The translations under genes were made by a program, and so were the position numbers. The notes under the pieces were generated by a model. It saw only the letters and a list, made by a program, of their open reading frames with translations, searched no databases and was not told the DNA's origin. 64,000 nucleotides of DNA, taken from assembly GCA_947652115.1 (NCBI GenBank), contig OX393568.1, forward strand, positions 23,100,463-23,164,462, in the 5' to 3' direction. Position 1 is the stretch's first letter. The number at the start of each line of letters is the position of its first letter. This DNA is from Blastomussa wellsi (taxonomy: Eukaryota; Cnidaria; Anthozoa; Scleractinia; Plerogyridae). This document shows positions 31,301-41,906 of the stretch, in pieces.

Positions 31301-31500
31301 NNNNNNNNNNNNNNNNNNNNNNNNNNNNNNNNNNNNNNNNNNNNNNNNNNNNNNNNNNNNNNNNNNNNNNNNNNNNNNNNNNNNNNNNNNNNNNNNNNNN
31401 NNNNNNNNNNNNNNNNNNNNNNNNNNNNNNNNNNNNNNNNNNNNNNNNNNNNNNNNNNNNNNNNNNNNNNNNNNNNNNNNNNNNNNNNNNNNNNNNNNNN
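31301..31500. other. Assembly gap, 200 N
   Basis: A block of exactly 200 N. The sequence before it (22362-31300) and after it (31501-40439) are the same 8939-bp segment, each ending or beginning precisely at the gap, as expected for overlapping contig ends placed side by side. Confidence 0.98.
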
Positions 31501-31536
31501 CTTAAGTCAATATCGCAACTATCTTGATTTCTCCCA

Positions 31537-32946
31537 TTAGAGGAACTGTGTGACTATCTTGGCACATTTATCAACCAGCATCGTTTGGTCTCCAGCTTTT
31601 AGAAGAGCAACTTTAATTTCGCCATCTGACATCTTGCCAAGCTGTGCATCAATGCCCTTTAATATGAAGAAGCTCTGTAATGCATCATTAAATGCAGAAT
31701 AGGAGGTTATCTTCTTGTCAACCAGGATAGATAGTTTGCAGACAAGCTTTGGTACTAGACTTTCTGAAAGCATGGTCGATTTGCATCCCTTGCAATTGAT
31801 GATTTCTTGGTCTTCACTTGCTGTATTATTCGTGGCATTACACAATGGACACGAGGGGTTGCGAATCAGATCCAATGCGATGACTTTACCAGTGATGACA
31901 GAATCTTGGAAGTCCGTTCCAGTGGTCACATCTGTGTTTGTTACTATATCATCAATTTGTTCAATGATTGATTCCTCGTTAGTGTTGATGTACTTTTTGT
32001 CATTGAACATTTTTACCTTGAGATTTTTAATATGATATGACTTCCCTCTTTGAAGCTCATCAATTGCTGCTTCCCAAGCTTCTAGTCTAATTGTTCCAGT
32101 TTTATCAGTCACAACACAATCAACCTTGAAACATGGATCTCCATGAACTATAACTTTCTGTTTCTCTTCTGTCTTGCTTATGATTTTCACCTTGACATCC
32201 ACTGTGTCGAAGGGAAGTAGACTTGATATGTTATCGACTGTTGTAAGGTTGTGTTCGAAACTTGGATTGTATTGGAAGTTTACTTTAACAGACTGAAGCT
32301 TTGATTTCTTTTTTACTGTGAAATCCATCTTAGATGAGCTCCGCTTGTTTGGACTTAACTGCCCTCCAAGGATGGAAACTGGCTGATGCTGCTGTTGGTA
32401 GTTTAAAAAATCTTTCCTCTTGTCCGGTGAATAGCAAACCACAGACTGGGATGATGTTTCTGATGTTTGTACCAGGAAGTTGAAGAAGGTTGTTTTTTTC
32501 TCATTTCTTGCGTCTTTCACTTTTGATAGCTGATGGACATATCCAGTTAAGCTATCTGCAGAGGGAAAGGAATTCAATGTCATGCATCACATTGTTGGCC
32601 CAGTTTTTATATCAGTGTTGCTTGTTTAAAAGTGTATGCTGAATCACAGCCCTATGTACAGCAGTGTGTTAATTAAATTAAGAGTTATTAAGAGTTAAAT
32701 AAGAATGTTATAACAAGAAGTAAAAAAAAACAAAAACAGTGAAGTCACTCTCACCTTCACCTGGGTTTGCCGATGCAGATTTTGATGTTACACCTGTTGG
32801 TTCTTCATTCTTTCTTTGGTTACTACTACTGAATAAAAAATAAAAAAGTATTTTTTAAAGAGAAATTTAAAAAAGAAATAAAGAGAAATAAAGAGAGAGG
32901 GAATTCAAACATAATGAGCTTACCTTGAATTTGTTGCAGTGTCCAT
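31537..32946 (-). CDS. RPA-like single-strand DNA-binding protein, copy 2
   Basis: Exons 32946-32924, 32828-32755 and 32555-31537, identical in translation to copy 1 and displaced by 9139 bp. All splice sites are conserved. It probably represents the same gene as copy 1, present twice because the overlapping contig ends were not merged. Confidence 0.78.
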
Positions 32947-33044
32947 GCCTGAAGTGCCAATCAAAGGAAATGTGGAGTCTCTTGTAAGCTATAAAATCAG
33001 AGAAAGATATTCTGTTTGACCTAGTAAATAATACTGCAATGCAA

Positions 33045-36000
33045 CTAAAATGCGTTAATCAGTGCATAAATTGCTTTATGGTCAGAAAAATATGTCTCCC
33101 AAATATTGCTCTTTACTTTATCTTCATCGATATTAGTATAGATATGGTCAATACAGGTTTTATTATCTGTTGTGTAGGAGGACATTAGTTGCCTATAGTG
33201 ATTCTCTGTAATAAAGAGATTATATAATGTTGACCTTTCTGTTATATTTAACCAGTTAACATTAAAATCTCCAATAAAAACTTTTAAAGTTGCTGTTGAC
33301 AATGCCAACAGTTCTCTTATAGCTGCACAAAGTTGTCTAATAGGAATTGATGGAGAGCGATAAATAGCTATTACTATGATATGAGGAATTACCATAAACC
33401 TCAAAACTGTTATCTCTATGCCATTTTGATTGTAGCAGTATGGATACGCCGGATAATAATCAATGCGAGTATACACTGCAGTTCCACCATATGGTCTTTC
33501 ATTGTGTTGTGAAATAGCGTCATTTCTAAAGAGGGTGTATTCTCCAAGTTCATACATGGTGTCACTTTCAGACATTTGGAATCGTGTTTCTGAAAAAACA
33601 CTAATATCAGTACTCAAGTAATTCATGTCAGCACGTACATCATTAATGTGCTTATGCAAAGAACGTGCATTCAAAAAACAAAGCTTTATAGATGATTCTG
33701 GAGCAGCATAGATAGGAGAAATGGAAAGCTTCAGTTTGCCTTCATTTCTAAGATGTTCCATTTCATTCTCAACAGCAGGACTTACAGTTATCTTATCTTC
33801 ACAAAGGTCAGTGATGTAAAGACCTTCTATTACTGTTACACGGCTTAGTCCGACATAGTGTATGTGAGGAATAGCTCTTTTGGTTTCAAAATTAACAACA
33901 ATTTTGGTTTCTGTATCACCTTGTGATCTGTGAATTGTTTTTGCTGCAGCTGGCCTCAGAGGAAATTGTTTTCTTACAACTTGAACAGTTCTGTTTCTAC
34001 CAACAGCAAATTGTGTGGTGACTGGTTTTATAGGAGTCCACGTAGGCTGAATACCAGAGACATATAAACGTCTGTTTTCCTGCCTTGTTTTTGCACCAAT
34101 ATCATCATGGTCAAACTGAACCCAAATTATTCCAGACGGATAGTTGGTTTGATTAATTTGTATCAACTTTATCACATTACCAGCACCATTTGTCATGCCA
34201 TCATCAATTCTGGTGTTCAATGAAATTTCAGTTCTTTCACCAACTGCTATGTTTAATGAACCATGTAATTGCTTGGTTTTCCTAGGATCTTGAGGTATTT
34301 GCTTTAAAATTTTATCTCTGACATCTTGAGAAGTTGCTCCAATCACACTGTCGTGAGCCTTGATACTGTATTTTACGTTTTGTATAGCATGATGTACTCG
34401 GTCATTGAATTCATTGACTTTTGCATTTTGTATAAATAGATGAGGAGCATTCATTGGATAACTGGAGGTATTGGATTGCAACATTCGTTGTCTCAATACT
34501 CTTATGTCTTCATTTGTCTGTTTTCCTTCTCTCAACCTGTTAAGCAATTCAGCAAATTGTTTGCTTTCTCTTTGCCTCATAATTTCTTTTAGCTCAAACA
34601 TATTAAAAAGTTCCTGCCACAGATTTGGAGCAAGAACGCCATATTCTGTCTTCAAATCATTGAATATATAATCATCCATAACTGGTTGTAGCTGAAATAA
34701 ATCACCTATAGCTATAATGCTAACACCCCCAAAGGGCAAAGGGCTTCCTTTGATGTCTTTAAGTCTGTTGTCAATTTGTACATTAAACATTGTGTTACCG
34801 ACCATTGATATTTCATCAATAAATACGAGTTTAATACCACCTAACTGCGTTCTTAGGGAATTGAGTCTATTAGAGTCTAGACGTTTATAAGTCTTTAGTG
34901 ACTGGCAGGCTGGTATTGCTAATGCACTGTGAATGGTATTGCCTTTGATGATATATGCAGCTTTTCCTGTAGGTGCTAACATTAAAACTCTGATTTCTGC
35001 AAAATTATCACCAGCTCTACTATTATAGAATTTGAGTGCTGCTTGATACAAGGCTTTAGTCACATGTGATTTGCCTACTCCTGCCCCTCCAGACAAAAAT
35101 GAATAAAAGGGCTCATCAGATGTTTTGATCAGGTGTAGCACATGATAAAAGAATTCCTTTTGTTCTTTATTCAATGATTGTACCATACATCTATATTCAT
35201 TGTCTGGTAATTCATTAAGTATTAATGGTTCAGATCTGGAATCAACAGATGGTATCCCTATGTCATCTGATAGGTTGTAATTCTCATTGAAGTCAGGGTG
35301 TAAGTCCTGCTGGCCTTCATTGCAGTCTTGTTGTTCTATACTTTCAGTCAAAGGTGCAATACAATCATAACTTTCTTCTAGTCTATTTCTCTCTTGTTGT
35401 ATCTCATTTAAGTCTTCATTACATGTAACATATTGTTTCATTTGTTCCTTGATAAGTTTAGACAGTGCCTTATAACGGTCTTGATAACAGAAGAATCCAC
35501 CAAGTAAGTCAGTTTCTTCATTTCTCCATGCAGTATAGAGCATTAAAAGTTCACGATAGTGCTTCTCAGGATCAGCTTCTTTATTGAACCAAACACTTCT
35601 TATTATTCTAGCTTTATTTCTCTTTTTCATTTTACCACGGCCACTGATATTAGTAGCCTTTTCATCATTGAGATCATCATCATCATTCTCATAATGTTCG
35701 ATGCATTTCTCTAATGGCAAGCCATCAGTGTCTAAATCATTAGATGGCTTTACATAAGGTTTGCCAGTTACATCATACCATGCAACCCAGTCTGCAAGAG
35801 TTACATCCTCTAGTTGAGTTGGACGTTTACTATATCTCTTTAGCAATCCACTCGTGTAGATTTCTTCACAGTCATCATCCATTTCTTTGATATCATTTAA
35901 TGGCTTCAAGAGCTCTACACGTTCATCAGGAGGTGCAGTGTTAATAAATACAACCTGCCGAGAGGACTTTCTCATGGGCAATTGCAGTACAATATACACA

Positions 36001-39000
36001 GCTTCTTGAGCACTTATTTCAACATTGTTTACAAATTTACTGCCAATATCTCGAACTTGCTGTTTAATAGTAGAATTTCCCTTTCTTGCTTCAGTGCAAG
36101 CTTCTCGCAATAGCTCACTCATGCCTTTTTGAGCTTTTGAGATATAATCAACAATATATACTGCACAAGCATACACATCTAGCACATACTGAATATCCAT
36201 GTTAGCCCTCCATGCCTGAAGGCAAGCAGGGTTGTAGTTGTTAACTCTTAATTCATTTGGAGTTCGTTTTAAGAAAACAGTAGCAGCATTGATTGAGGAA
36301 CGCACAGCTAGTAAATAGTTTTCCTCTGTGACATTGAGGTCCAAGAGTAACTTGTCAAAAGTAATTTCTTCGCCTTCTTTCATTTCATCTAGATGAAATT
36401 TGATTGTTTTCCATGTATCTTTATGCCTTTTGATTTCACTTTGTTGCATGTCTTTATCTAAAGGATAAAGAATCCTTGTTTGTCTCATGGGAGGCTGTGG
36501 ATAATTGAATCTGCAATCACTTTTAGTATTCTTACGACAAGTATGTGAATGACGGTGAACCTGTCTGTTGACTAAGTGAAGTAGTTCAGGATTGTCAGTA
36601 GGTTTGCAGCAGGTTACTATCTTATCAATAAATTCAATCACTTCTTTGTCACTTTGCTCCTGGAATTTTGGTGCACTCTCCACCCAGATTAGCATATGTA
36701 TATGTGGTGAACCACGTTGCTGATATTCTACCCTGTAAAACCAATCTGATATTTTCCCTAGTGGCTCTGCAGAACTCAAAAGAAAACTACTTAAGAATTT
36801 ATTGACTTGGTAATCAAAATGTCTGGCACAGGTAACAGGATCACTTTGAATCAATCTACATCTCTCCTCCCAGTTAAGATTGCTAATTTCATTATCAGAA
36901 TAATCTTTGTGATCCACAAGATTGCCAAGAATTTTAAGAAGGTGAGTCCACTGTGTTTCTGCTGATGAGAAACTGCAAAATAGTGTTGCAGGTCCAAGTT
37001 GTCTTATCATGGCAAACAGATCTTTTTTTGCTTTCTCAAAGTATGGAGGTGAACCACGCAATGCTGTAAGAAACTTAAATCCTTCATCAAAGCGAATTAA
37101 TCGATCTAGTGCACCCATCTGTTTTAATTGGCGTGCATTAAGATTTCTGTTGTTTCCCTTGCATTTTCTAAGTGCAATGGTTGATTTACTAAGAAGTATT
37201 TTCATTTGCAACTTTTTTGCTTTAAAGAAAATATTCTCTACACACATAGCTGCTCTTCTGTCTGACCTTCTTAGTTCAGATTTACATATATCACTATAGT
37301 GAATGTGCTTGCATAGAGACCGGGGTTGCCCAAGGAATATTCCAGGATATGCTAACTCCTCTGAATATTTATCCCTGAATATACTTAAGGGTATATTGCC
37401 TTCTGCTGGTGCAATGTTGAATATATGCTGGCGCTCATTATCTTCTAAAAAGTCAGTGCCTGTTAACATAGTATCAGTAACACCTGCAGGTACATCATCT
37501 TCATTTTCGCTTTCATTATCTCTATCATCTATTGTGTTTATTTCAGAGTGACTATTACTGTTCTCGGCACTTTCTGCAGATTGTTCACTATAAAGGCCAT
37601 TCATATTATGTTGTTGTTCAATTTCTTTGTCATACTGATTGGTCCATTGCGGATTCAAAACAATGCCTTCATCTTTATAAAGACTGCTATTTCTGATCAG
37701 CCAATCTGCTGCTTGCATTACTTTATGAGGTCTTACATTTAATGACAATGCAGAACTCTTATATTGAAGCTTTCTTTTTAAATTTACTTTTATTGTAGCA
37801 GTCTCACTTAGTAACCGTGGCAACATAGTGACTGTACTTGCTACATCAGCAGGAACATTCACAATATTTCCATGTATTTTTAGTTGTTTTCCTCTAGGTG
37901 CTTGCATCAACTTTTGAAAAGCAATTCTTGGGGCTAGTATTCTACATTCTAATTCATTCAAATCAAAAAAGTTTGGTTTTTCTGGAAATGCCAAACCATT
38001 AACGACAGAACAGGGTGGAATTTTACTTTTCACTAAATGGCTTTGACATGTTTTGCAAACCCATTCAGCATTACCTGAGTTTCTCCTTTGGTCAAAATAT
38101 TCATGAATAACAGGATTTATATCTTTCAGGTTTTCTGCTTTTAGAACACTCTGCCTATACCAAAGCTGGTCACAACAAAAACAAGTATAAACAGGACCTT
38201 CTGCAGCCATGTCCTGGAACTTTGAGATAGCTGACTCAATAGAAACAAGTTTCTTTTTTGATTTATATTCCCTATGTTTTTCATTGCATTTTGCCTTTTG
38301 TTCAGATGTCATTCTAGACCTATAGTTTTTTTGACGTTGATTATGTTTTGCCTTTTGTTCAGGTGATGATATTTTTCCTCTATAAGCTTTTTGGTACTGA
38401 TTACGTTTTGATTTCTGCTCTGGGGATGCATTGGCTTCTCTGTATTTCCTCTTTAAATATGCACTTTTTGTTTTTTTATTCTTATTGCTGGCATTTGTGT
38501 CTTCATTTGACACTGTATTTAAAGCAGAATTCCTTTCATCTTTAGAACTTGAGTTGATTTGGTTTTCTGTCACAGTAGAAGTGTGTTTTCTTTTACGAGC
38601 ATAGGCAGTTTCAGAAGAATTTTCAAACAAATTTCTTTTTACTTTTTCAGGCAAGTTACTTTCAGTTAACAGTTCTATTGTTGAGACATAGTGCATCTCT
38701 CCAATGTGTCCTATATATATAGACCTTGTTGTCTCTGACAAATCTAGCGCTTGAACCAGTGTTAACTCAGCAAAGTTTTCACTTGACTCTATAACATGAA
38801 TTCTCAAGTTCATAGCTTCTGCTATTGCCTGCATAATAATGTGATCACCCCAAGTTCCTTCCATAGACATATTACATAAATATTGCGACCAAGATGTGTT
38901 ATCTAGAACTGCACTTTCTATAAATCGCTCAGGATTGTTTTGCAAATACTGAATACCAGCCCTTCTGATTTCTAAATGTCGATTTGCATCATGATATAAT

Positions 39001-40214
39001 TGATGTGCTATGGCTCTAAACAAGCAATTACCCATTCCTCCAACCTCTAGTGCTCTTAGTCCATGTCTACGTAATCTGCAGTTAAACACAGAATTGCGAC
39101 TTTCTGTACAAATTATTTGTGGAGTTGTTGGACCAGGATTCAACTCAACATCTCCACTGAGCAATATATTTCTTTTTGATGCATTATATTCCATTGTTTG
39201 AATGAGACCTCTCTCAAAATAATTACTAAAGAAGCTGTTTTGTTTCTTATCAAAGGTGAGACTCCATTGTTTATAGTTAGAAGCTATGTTGTACAAAACA
39301 GATGAAACAGGTATAGATTTTCTAATAGAACGCTTGGTTTTCAGTCTCGATTTTCTCGATTTAAGTGATTTGATCACCCGTTTAAGTGCCACTCTAGATG
39401 GTTCCCTATCCCTATTCCTGCACCTCACACGGACATTTGACCGACGACAAGCTCGTATCAGATTACTAACCTCAACACACTTTTCATGGTTTACTGGAAT
39501 ATTTCTATCACATTTATAAAACAATTCCTCTGTATCATCAATACTACAGTTAGTCACAGCATTCAAGGTTATGTCAGTGTTCAGCAAGCTATTTGTGACA
39601 TCTCCTGCATGCTCATCATGACAGCCAACAAATTCATTCTCTGTGTTCACAATGGAGTCGACAAGCATGGCGTTATAATCACGCTTATCTCGAAAAATCG
39701 TTTCTGTTTGTGGCTCGATTCTTTCTCGAAATACTGTAAATATTCCCATAAGTAAATTCGTGTTGCCTGTACAAGCATTTTTAGTTCCCCGGAGGGAATA
39801 TATGTTGCCCGAAAAGGCAAGTTCTGTTTCCCGAAGGAAATTTATGTTGCCTAAAGAGGCAAATTTGTTTCCCCGGAGGGAGTTCATGTTGCCTGTAAAG
39901 GCAAATTTCTTTCCTCGAAGAGAATTAATCTTTCTCTGAAAAATATAACCGGTAACCAAAGGATTGTGTAACATCTCGGAGAATGGCTGATTGGCTGGCA
40001 CGTGTAAGGCATTCACCGGCATTTCGAGCTGCTGCACTACTGGATTCATCACTCGACGGCGGCCATGTTCGAAACCGTCGCGACCTATGGCAGTTTTTGA
40101 AGTCCAAAGTTTGTTGGCAACTTCGGCACGACTAAGAAACGCTTTATGAGAAAACACAGGACATAACACTTGAATGCTCTGTCTAATAATACGCACAAAA
40201 TAGTGAGAAAGCAT
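33045..40214 (-). CDS. Helentron OTU/Rep/PIF1-helicase/endonuclease polyprotein, copy 2
   Basis: Same 2389-aa protein as copy 1, with the full domain order and intact catalytic residues. I see one amino-acid difference (residue 73 Pro here, Arg in copy 1) and two silent base differences (near 38093 and 38739). This divergence is at the level of alleles. Upstream of the start, ACC-ATG gives a fair initiation context. Upstream frames ending in good splice donors hint that the real N terminus may be longer. This copy is linked to the right terminal repeat. Confidence 0.85.
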   Translation of the reverse strand: MLSHYFVRIIRQSIQVLCPVFSHKAFLSRAEVANKLWTSKTAIGRDGFEHGRRRVMNPVVQQLEMPVNALHVPANQPFSEMLHNPLVTGYIFQRKINSLRGKKFAFTGNMNSLRGNKFASLGNINFLRETELAFSGNIYSLRGTKNACTGNTNLLMGIFTVFRERIEPQTETIFRDKRDYNAMLVDSIVNTENEFVGCHDEHAGDVTNSLLNTDITLNAVTNCSIDDTEELFYKCDRNIPVNHEKCVEVSNLIRACRRSNVRVRCRNRDREPSRVALKRVIKSLKSRKSRLKTKRSIRKSIPVSSVLYNIASNYKQWSLTFDKKQNSFFSNYFERGLIQTMEYNASKRNILLSGDVELNPGPTTPQIICTESRNSVFNCRLRRHGLRALEVGGMGNCLFRAIAHQLYHDANRHLEIRRAGIQYLQNNPERFIESAVLDNTSWSQYLCNMSMEGTWGDHIIMQAIAEAMNLRIHVIESSENFAELTLVQALDLSETTRSIYIGHIGEMHYVSTIELLTESNLPEKVKRNLFENSSETAYARKRKHTSTVTENQINSSSKDERNSALNTVSNEDTNASNKNKKTKSAYLKRKYREANASPEQKSKRNQYQKAYRGKISSPEQKAKHNQRQKNYRSRMTSEQKAKCNEKHREYKSKKKLVSIESAISKFQDMAAEGPVYTCFCCDQLWYRQSVLKAENLKDINPVIHEYFDQRRNSGNAEWVCKTCQSHLVKSKIPPCSVVNGLAFPEKPNFFDLNELECRILAPRIAFQKLMQAPRGKQLKIHGNIVNVPADVASTVTMLPRLLSETATIKVNLKRKLQYKSSALSLNVRPHKVMQAADWLIRNSSLYKDEGIVLNPQWTNQYDKEIEQQHNMNGLYSEQSAESAENSNSHSEINTIDDRDNESENEDDVPAGVTDTMLTGTDFLEDNERQHIFNIAPAEGNIPLSIFRDKYSEELAYPGIFLGQPRSLCKHIHYSDICKSELRRSDRRAAMCVENIFFKAKKLQMKILLSKSTIALRKCKGNNRNLNARQLKQMGALDRLIRFDEGFKFLTALRGSPPYFEKAKKDLFAMIRQLGPATLFCSFSSAETQWTHLLKILGNLVDHKDYSDNEISNLNWEERCRLIQSDPVTCARHFDYQVNKFLSSFLLSSAEPLGKISDWFYRVEYQQRGSPHIHMLIWVESAPKFQEQSDKEVIEFIDKIVTCCKPTDNPELLHLVNRQVHRHSHTCRKNTKSDCRFNYPQPPMRQTRILYPLDKDMQQSEIKRHKDTWKTIKFHLDEMKEGEEITFDKLLLDLNVTEENYLLAVRSSINAATVFLKRTPNELRVNNYNPACLQAWRANMDIQYVLDVYACAVYIVDYISKAQKGMSELLREACTEARKGNSTIKQQVRDIGSKFVNNVEISAQEAVYIVLQLPMRKSSRQVVFINTAPPDERVELLKPLNDIKEMDDDCEEIYTSGLLKRYSKRPTQLEDVTLADWVAWYDVTGKPYVKPSNDLDTDGLPLEKCIEHYENDDDDLNDEKATNISGRGKMKKRNKARIIRSVWFNKEADPEKHYRELLMLYTAWRNEETDLLGGFFCYQDRYKALSKLIKEQMKQYVTCNEDLNEIQQERNRLEESYDCIAPLTESIEQQDCNEGQQDLHPDFNENYNLSDDIGIPSVDSRSEPLILNELPDNEYRCMVQSLNKEQKEFFYHVLHLIKTSDEPFYSFLSGGAGVGKSHVTKALYQAALKFYNSRAGDNFAEIRVLMLAPTGKAAYIIKGNTIHSALAIPACQSLKTYKRLDSNRLNSLRTQLGGIKLVFIDEISMVGNTMFNVQIDNRLKDIKGSPLPFGGVSIIAIGDLFQLQPVMDDYIFNDLKTEYGVLAPNLWQELFNMFELKEIMRQRESKQFAELLNRLREGKQTNEDIRVLRQRMLQSNTSSYPMNAPHLFIQNAKVNEFNDRVHHAIQNVKYSIKAHDSVIGATSQDVRDKILKQIPQDPRKTKQLHGSLNIAVGERTEISLNTRIDDGMTNGAGNVIKLIQINQTNYPSGIIWVQFDHDDIGAKTRQENRRLYVSGIQPTWTPIKPVTTQFAVGRNRTVQVVRKQFPLRPAAAKTIHRSQGDTETKIVVNFETKRAIPHIHYVGLSRVTVIEGLYITDLCEDKITVSPAVENEMEHLRNEGKLKLSISPIYAAPESSIKLCFLNARSLHKHINDVRADMNYLSTDISVFSETRFQMSESDTMYELGEYTLFRNDAISQHNERPYGGTAVYTRIDYYPAYPYCYNQNGIEITVLRFMVIPHIIVIAIYRSPSIPIRQLCAAIRELLALSTATLKVFIGDFNVNWLNITERSTLYNLFITENHYRQLMSSYTTDNKTCIDHIYTNIDEDKVKSNIWETYFSDHKAIYALINAF
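39129..39155 (-). other. 2A ribosome-skipping motif, copy 2
   Basis: Same codons as 29990-30016, GDVELNPGP, unchanged between the copies. See the copy 1 entry for the predicted effect. Confidence 0.85.
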
Positions 40215-40227
40215 GGTAAATTCTTAC

Positions 40228-40663
40228 CTTATAAAGATATTGAGCTCGCTCTAGCGGTGTGAGTTGTGTCAAGAACACGAGGAGCTGAGATTCCAACGTT
40301 GACAAACGTTTTCCGTGGTGAGTATCATATAACATTTCCGAAAGAAATCGCATTTTTCCGGAAAAGGATCGGTAAACTCTAGATGATTTTTTTCGAGAAA
40401 ATATAAACACCACATGATTGAAAACCAGTAAGGACAGTAAGAGCTTAATAAACAATAAACGTATTAGTTTGTTACAGAATACTCGAATGAATAAAACATA
40501 AAGTTTCTACCTCGAAGAAATCGAAAGTCGATCGTAATTCCGAAGCAATCCTCCGAAAGCAATCCGGAAAATGTGGACACTCATACATCCAACCCGATAG
40601 CATAGTAGCTACTTGCGCACGCGCAGTAGCTACAAAAACCGCATCACCTTCCATGATTTCCAT
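40228..40663 (-). CDS. Possible upstream exons of the helicase gene
   Basis: Two minus-strand frames precede the large ORF. The first (40663-40511, MEIMEGDAVFVATARAQVAT...) ends at a GAG|GTAGAA donor. The second (40443-40228, ending ERAQYLYK) follows an AAG acceptor in the same phase and ends at a strong donor AAG|GTAAGA, 14 bases before the large ORF's ATG. Joined, they would add about 123 residues, but I found no convincing phase-matched acceptor in the large ORF, so the link is unproven. They may instead be 5' UTR exons. In the first contig only the part up to 31300 is present. Confidence 0.3.
40605..40634. repeat. Short palindrome with GTAGCTAC ends
   Basis: GTAGCTACTTGCGC pairs with GCGCAGTAGCTAC with a one-base bulge and almost no loop. 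It lies within the first putative upstream exon of the helicase gene, about 300 bp inside the right end of the element. Confidence 0.5.
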
Positions 40664-40791
40664 CGTGTGAAAAGTGATAGTTCATCACGTGTCCATTTGG
40701 CGGGAAAAAAGGTTGAAAAACAACCCATGATGCTCAGCTTGTAATTCACGATTTGCTCCGATACGCTGATATTTGCTGTTACTATCATTAT

Positions 40792-40932
40792 TACCATTAT
40801 TATCCAAAAACAAAAAAGGAGAAAAGGAAGAAAATAGCAAAAAGGAAAATTAAAAAAAAAAAATTATTTAAAAAAAGAGACCCCGACCCCGGCCCCGGCC
40901 CCGGCCCCGGTCCCGCGTTTTACTGACACCCC
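40792..40932. repeat. Right terminal inverted repeat, 141 bp
   Basis: Reverse complement of 21035-21187 with six instead of eight G4 hexamers (40879-40914; one is GGGACC). It ends ACTGACACCCC at 40932, followed directly by the AAAATAT duplication. Confidence 0.9.
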
Positions 40933-40939
40933 AAAATAT
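40933..40939. other. 7-bp target-site duplication, right copy (AAAATAT)
   Basis: Matches 21028-21034. The flank continues GACGCTTTGTGTT, exactly as in the empty site at 13809-13821, and then diverges. Confidence 0.85.
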
Positions 40940-41711
40940 GACGCTTTGTGTTGAAAATCAGCGATGCGGAAAAACAAAGTATCATGTTACAACATTTCGA
41001 AGAAAAAAGTGTCATATTAAAAATAAACAAAAGTATCGTGTTACCGCTGTCAAGAAAAGGCTAGGAATCACGTTTGGTGTTGCATTCTGCACTGTCCTTT
41101 GAGTCTCTGAGATTTTCATTTTCAGGTAGAAATAGCTTTGTTAATTAGAATTGGCATTTAGTCACAACAAGCGGTAGGTGGGTATGTCTTGTAATGCCGT
41201 GAAGTAATGAGTAGTGTTGAAGAAGAGAGTTTGAAAGCATTGATATTTTCTAAAGATTTATGGTATGGAATCCCTCAATTATTGCTGCAGACTTTGTGGC
41301 GGCAAGTGTAACCGCAAAGTAATCAAATTAGACTTTGAGGCGTCACACCCAGTTAGTGACGTACATCAGGTTTGCGGTTGTATCAAGAAACCAGTCAAAC
41401 CAGTCTCGTTCCCAGAGCTCGCTTTTCTGACCATAAGAAAAGCGGGCGCTGGGGACGAGATTGTTAAATTGTTTGATAAACATGCGCAGTAAAGTGATTG
41501 ATTAAATGATTACTGCAGTTTTTACAGATATATTATTCATGGTCAACAGGAAAGTTTTGTCTCCAGCTATTCTGGCCATTTTTGGCCATCACTGTTTTGA
41601 TAACTCTACATGATTTCACAAGCATATTTAAATAGTTCTTTGGTCTGGGCTAAAAATCACTCAGATTCGAGGGGACTGGAAAATAGTTTCTTTTGTGAAT
41701 AATTTACCGAT
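40940..41711. other. Spacer between the two large transposons
   Basis: Contains a 75-codon plus-strand frame at 41265-41492 whose first half has Cys pairs (YCCRLCGGKC, CGC). Its second half is a 57-bp foldback (41404-41460), so a real gene is unlikely. Nothing else recognised. Confidence 0.35.
41404..41460. repeat. 57-bp foldback with TCTCGTTCCCAG arms
   Basis: TCTCGTTCCCAGAGCTCGCT pairs with AGCGGGCGCTGGGGACGAGA across a short centre. Related in sequence to the foldback at 796-863. Confidence 0.6.
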
Positions 41712-41716
41712 CCAGG
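41712..41716. other. Flanking 5-bp duplication, left (CCAGG)
   Basis: CCAGG directly before the terminal repeat; the same five bases directly follow the right end at 46038-46042. It is the longest direct flank match consistent with the inverted repeats. PIF/Harbinger elements usually give 3 bp, so the edge may be shifted. Confidence 0.55.
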
Positions 41717-41906
41717 CGTGCGTTTCTCAAAAGTCCCGTAAACTTTTCGGGCCCGTAAAGTGACCCGTTAAGCTCCCGTAATCATTTCGCGTGTTTCTCA
41801 AAACGCACGAAAATTTCGGGCCCGTAAACATCACGTCATTTTTACCCGGTAATTTACGGGAGCTCAGGAGCTCCCGTAAATTTTTTCCGGGAAAGATGTT
41901 TTAAAA

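Larger units (their letters stand above)
21035..40932 (-). mobile_element. TIR-bounded Helentron-type Rep-helicase transposon (gap-duplicated in assembly)
   Basis: About 150-bp terminal inverted repeats and an AAAATAT target duplication enclose two minus-strand genes: a 2389-aa Rep/PIF1 helicase with OTU and endonuclease domains, and a spliced RPA-like protein. That gene set is known from Helentron (Helitron2) rolling-circle transposons. Such elements normally lack long inverted repeats and make no target duplication, so the boundaries are unexpected. Either a Helentron is nested in, or captured by, a cut-and-paste element, or this is a distinct lineage. Both genes occur twice at an offset of 9139 bp across a 200-N gap. 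If the two overlapping contig ends were merged, the element would be 10.8 kb (21035-31300 plus 40440-40932). The 1.2 kb between the left repeat and the RPA gene has no recognisable transposase. Confidence 0.8.

Noticed and set aside
22398..40214. True tandem duplication of the Helentron
   Set aside because: The repeated segment starts and stops exactly at the 200-N gap and only one left and one right terminus are present, so overlapping contigs are more likely; reported as a finding to verify.
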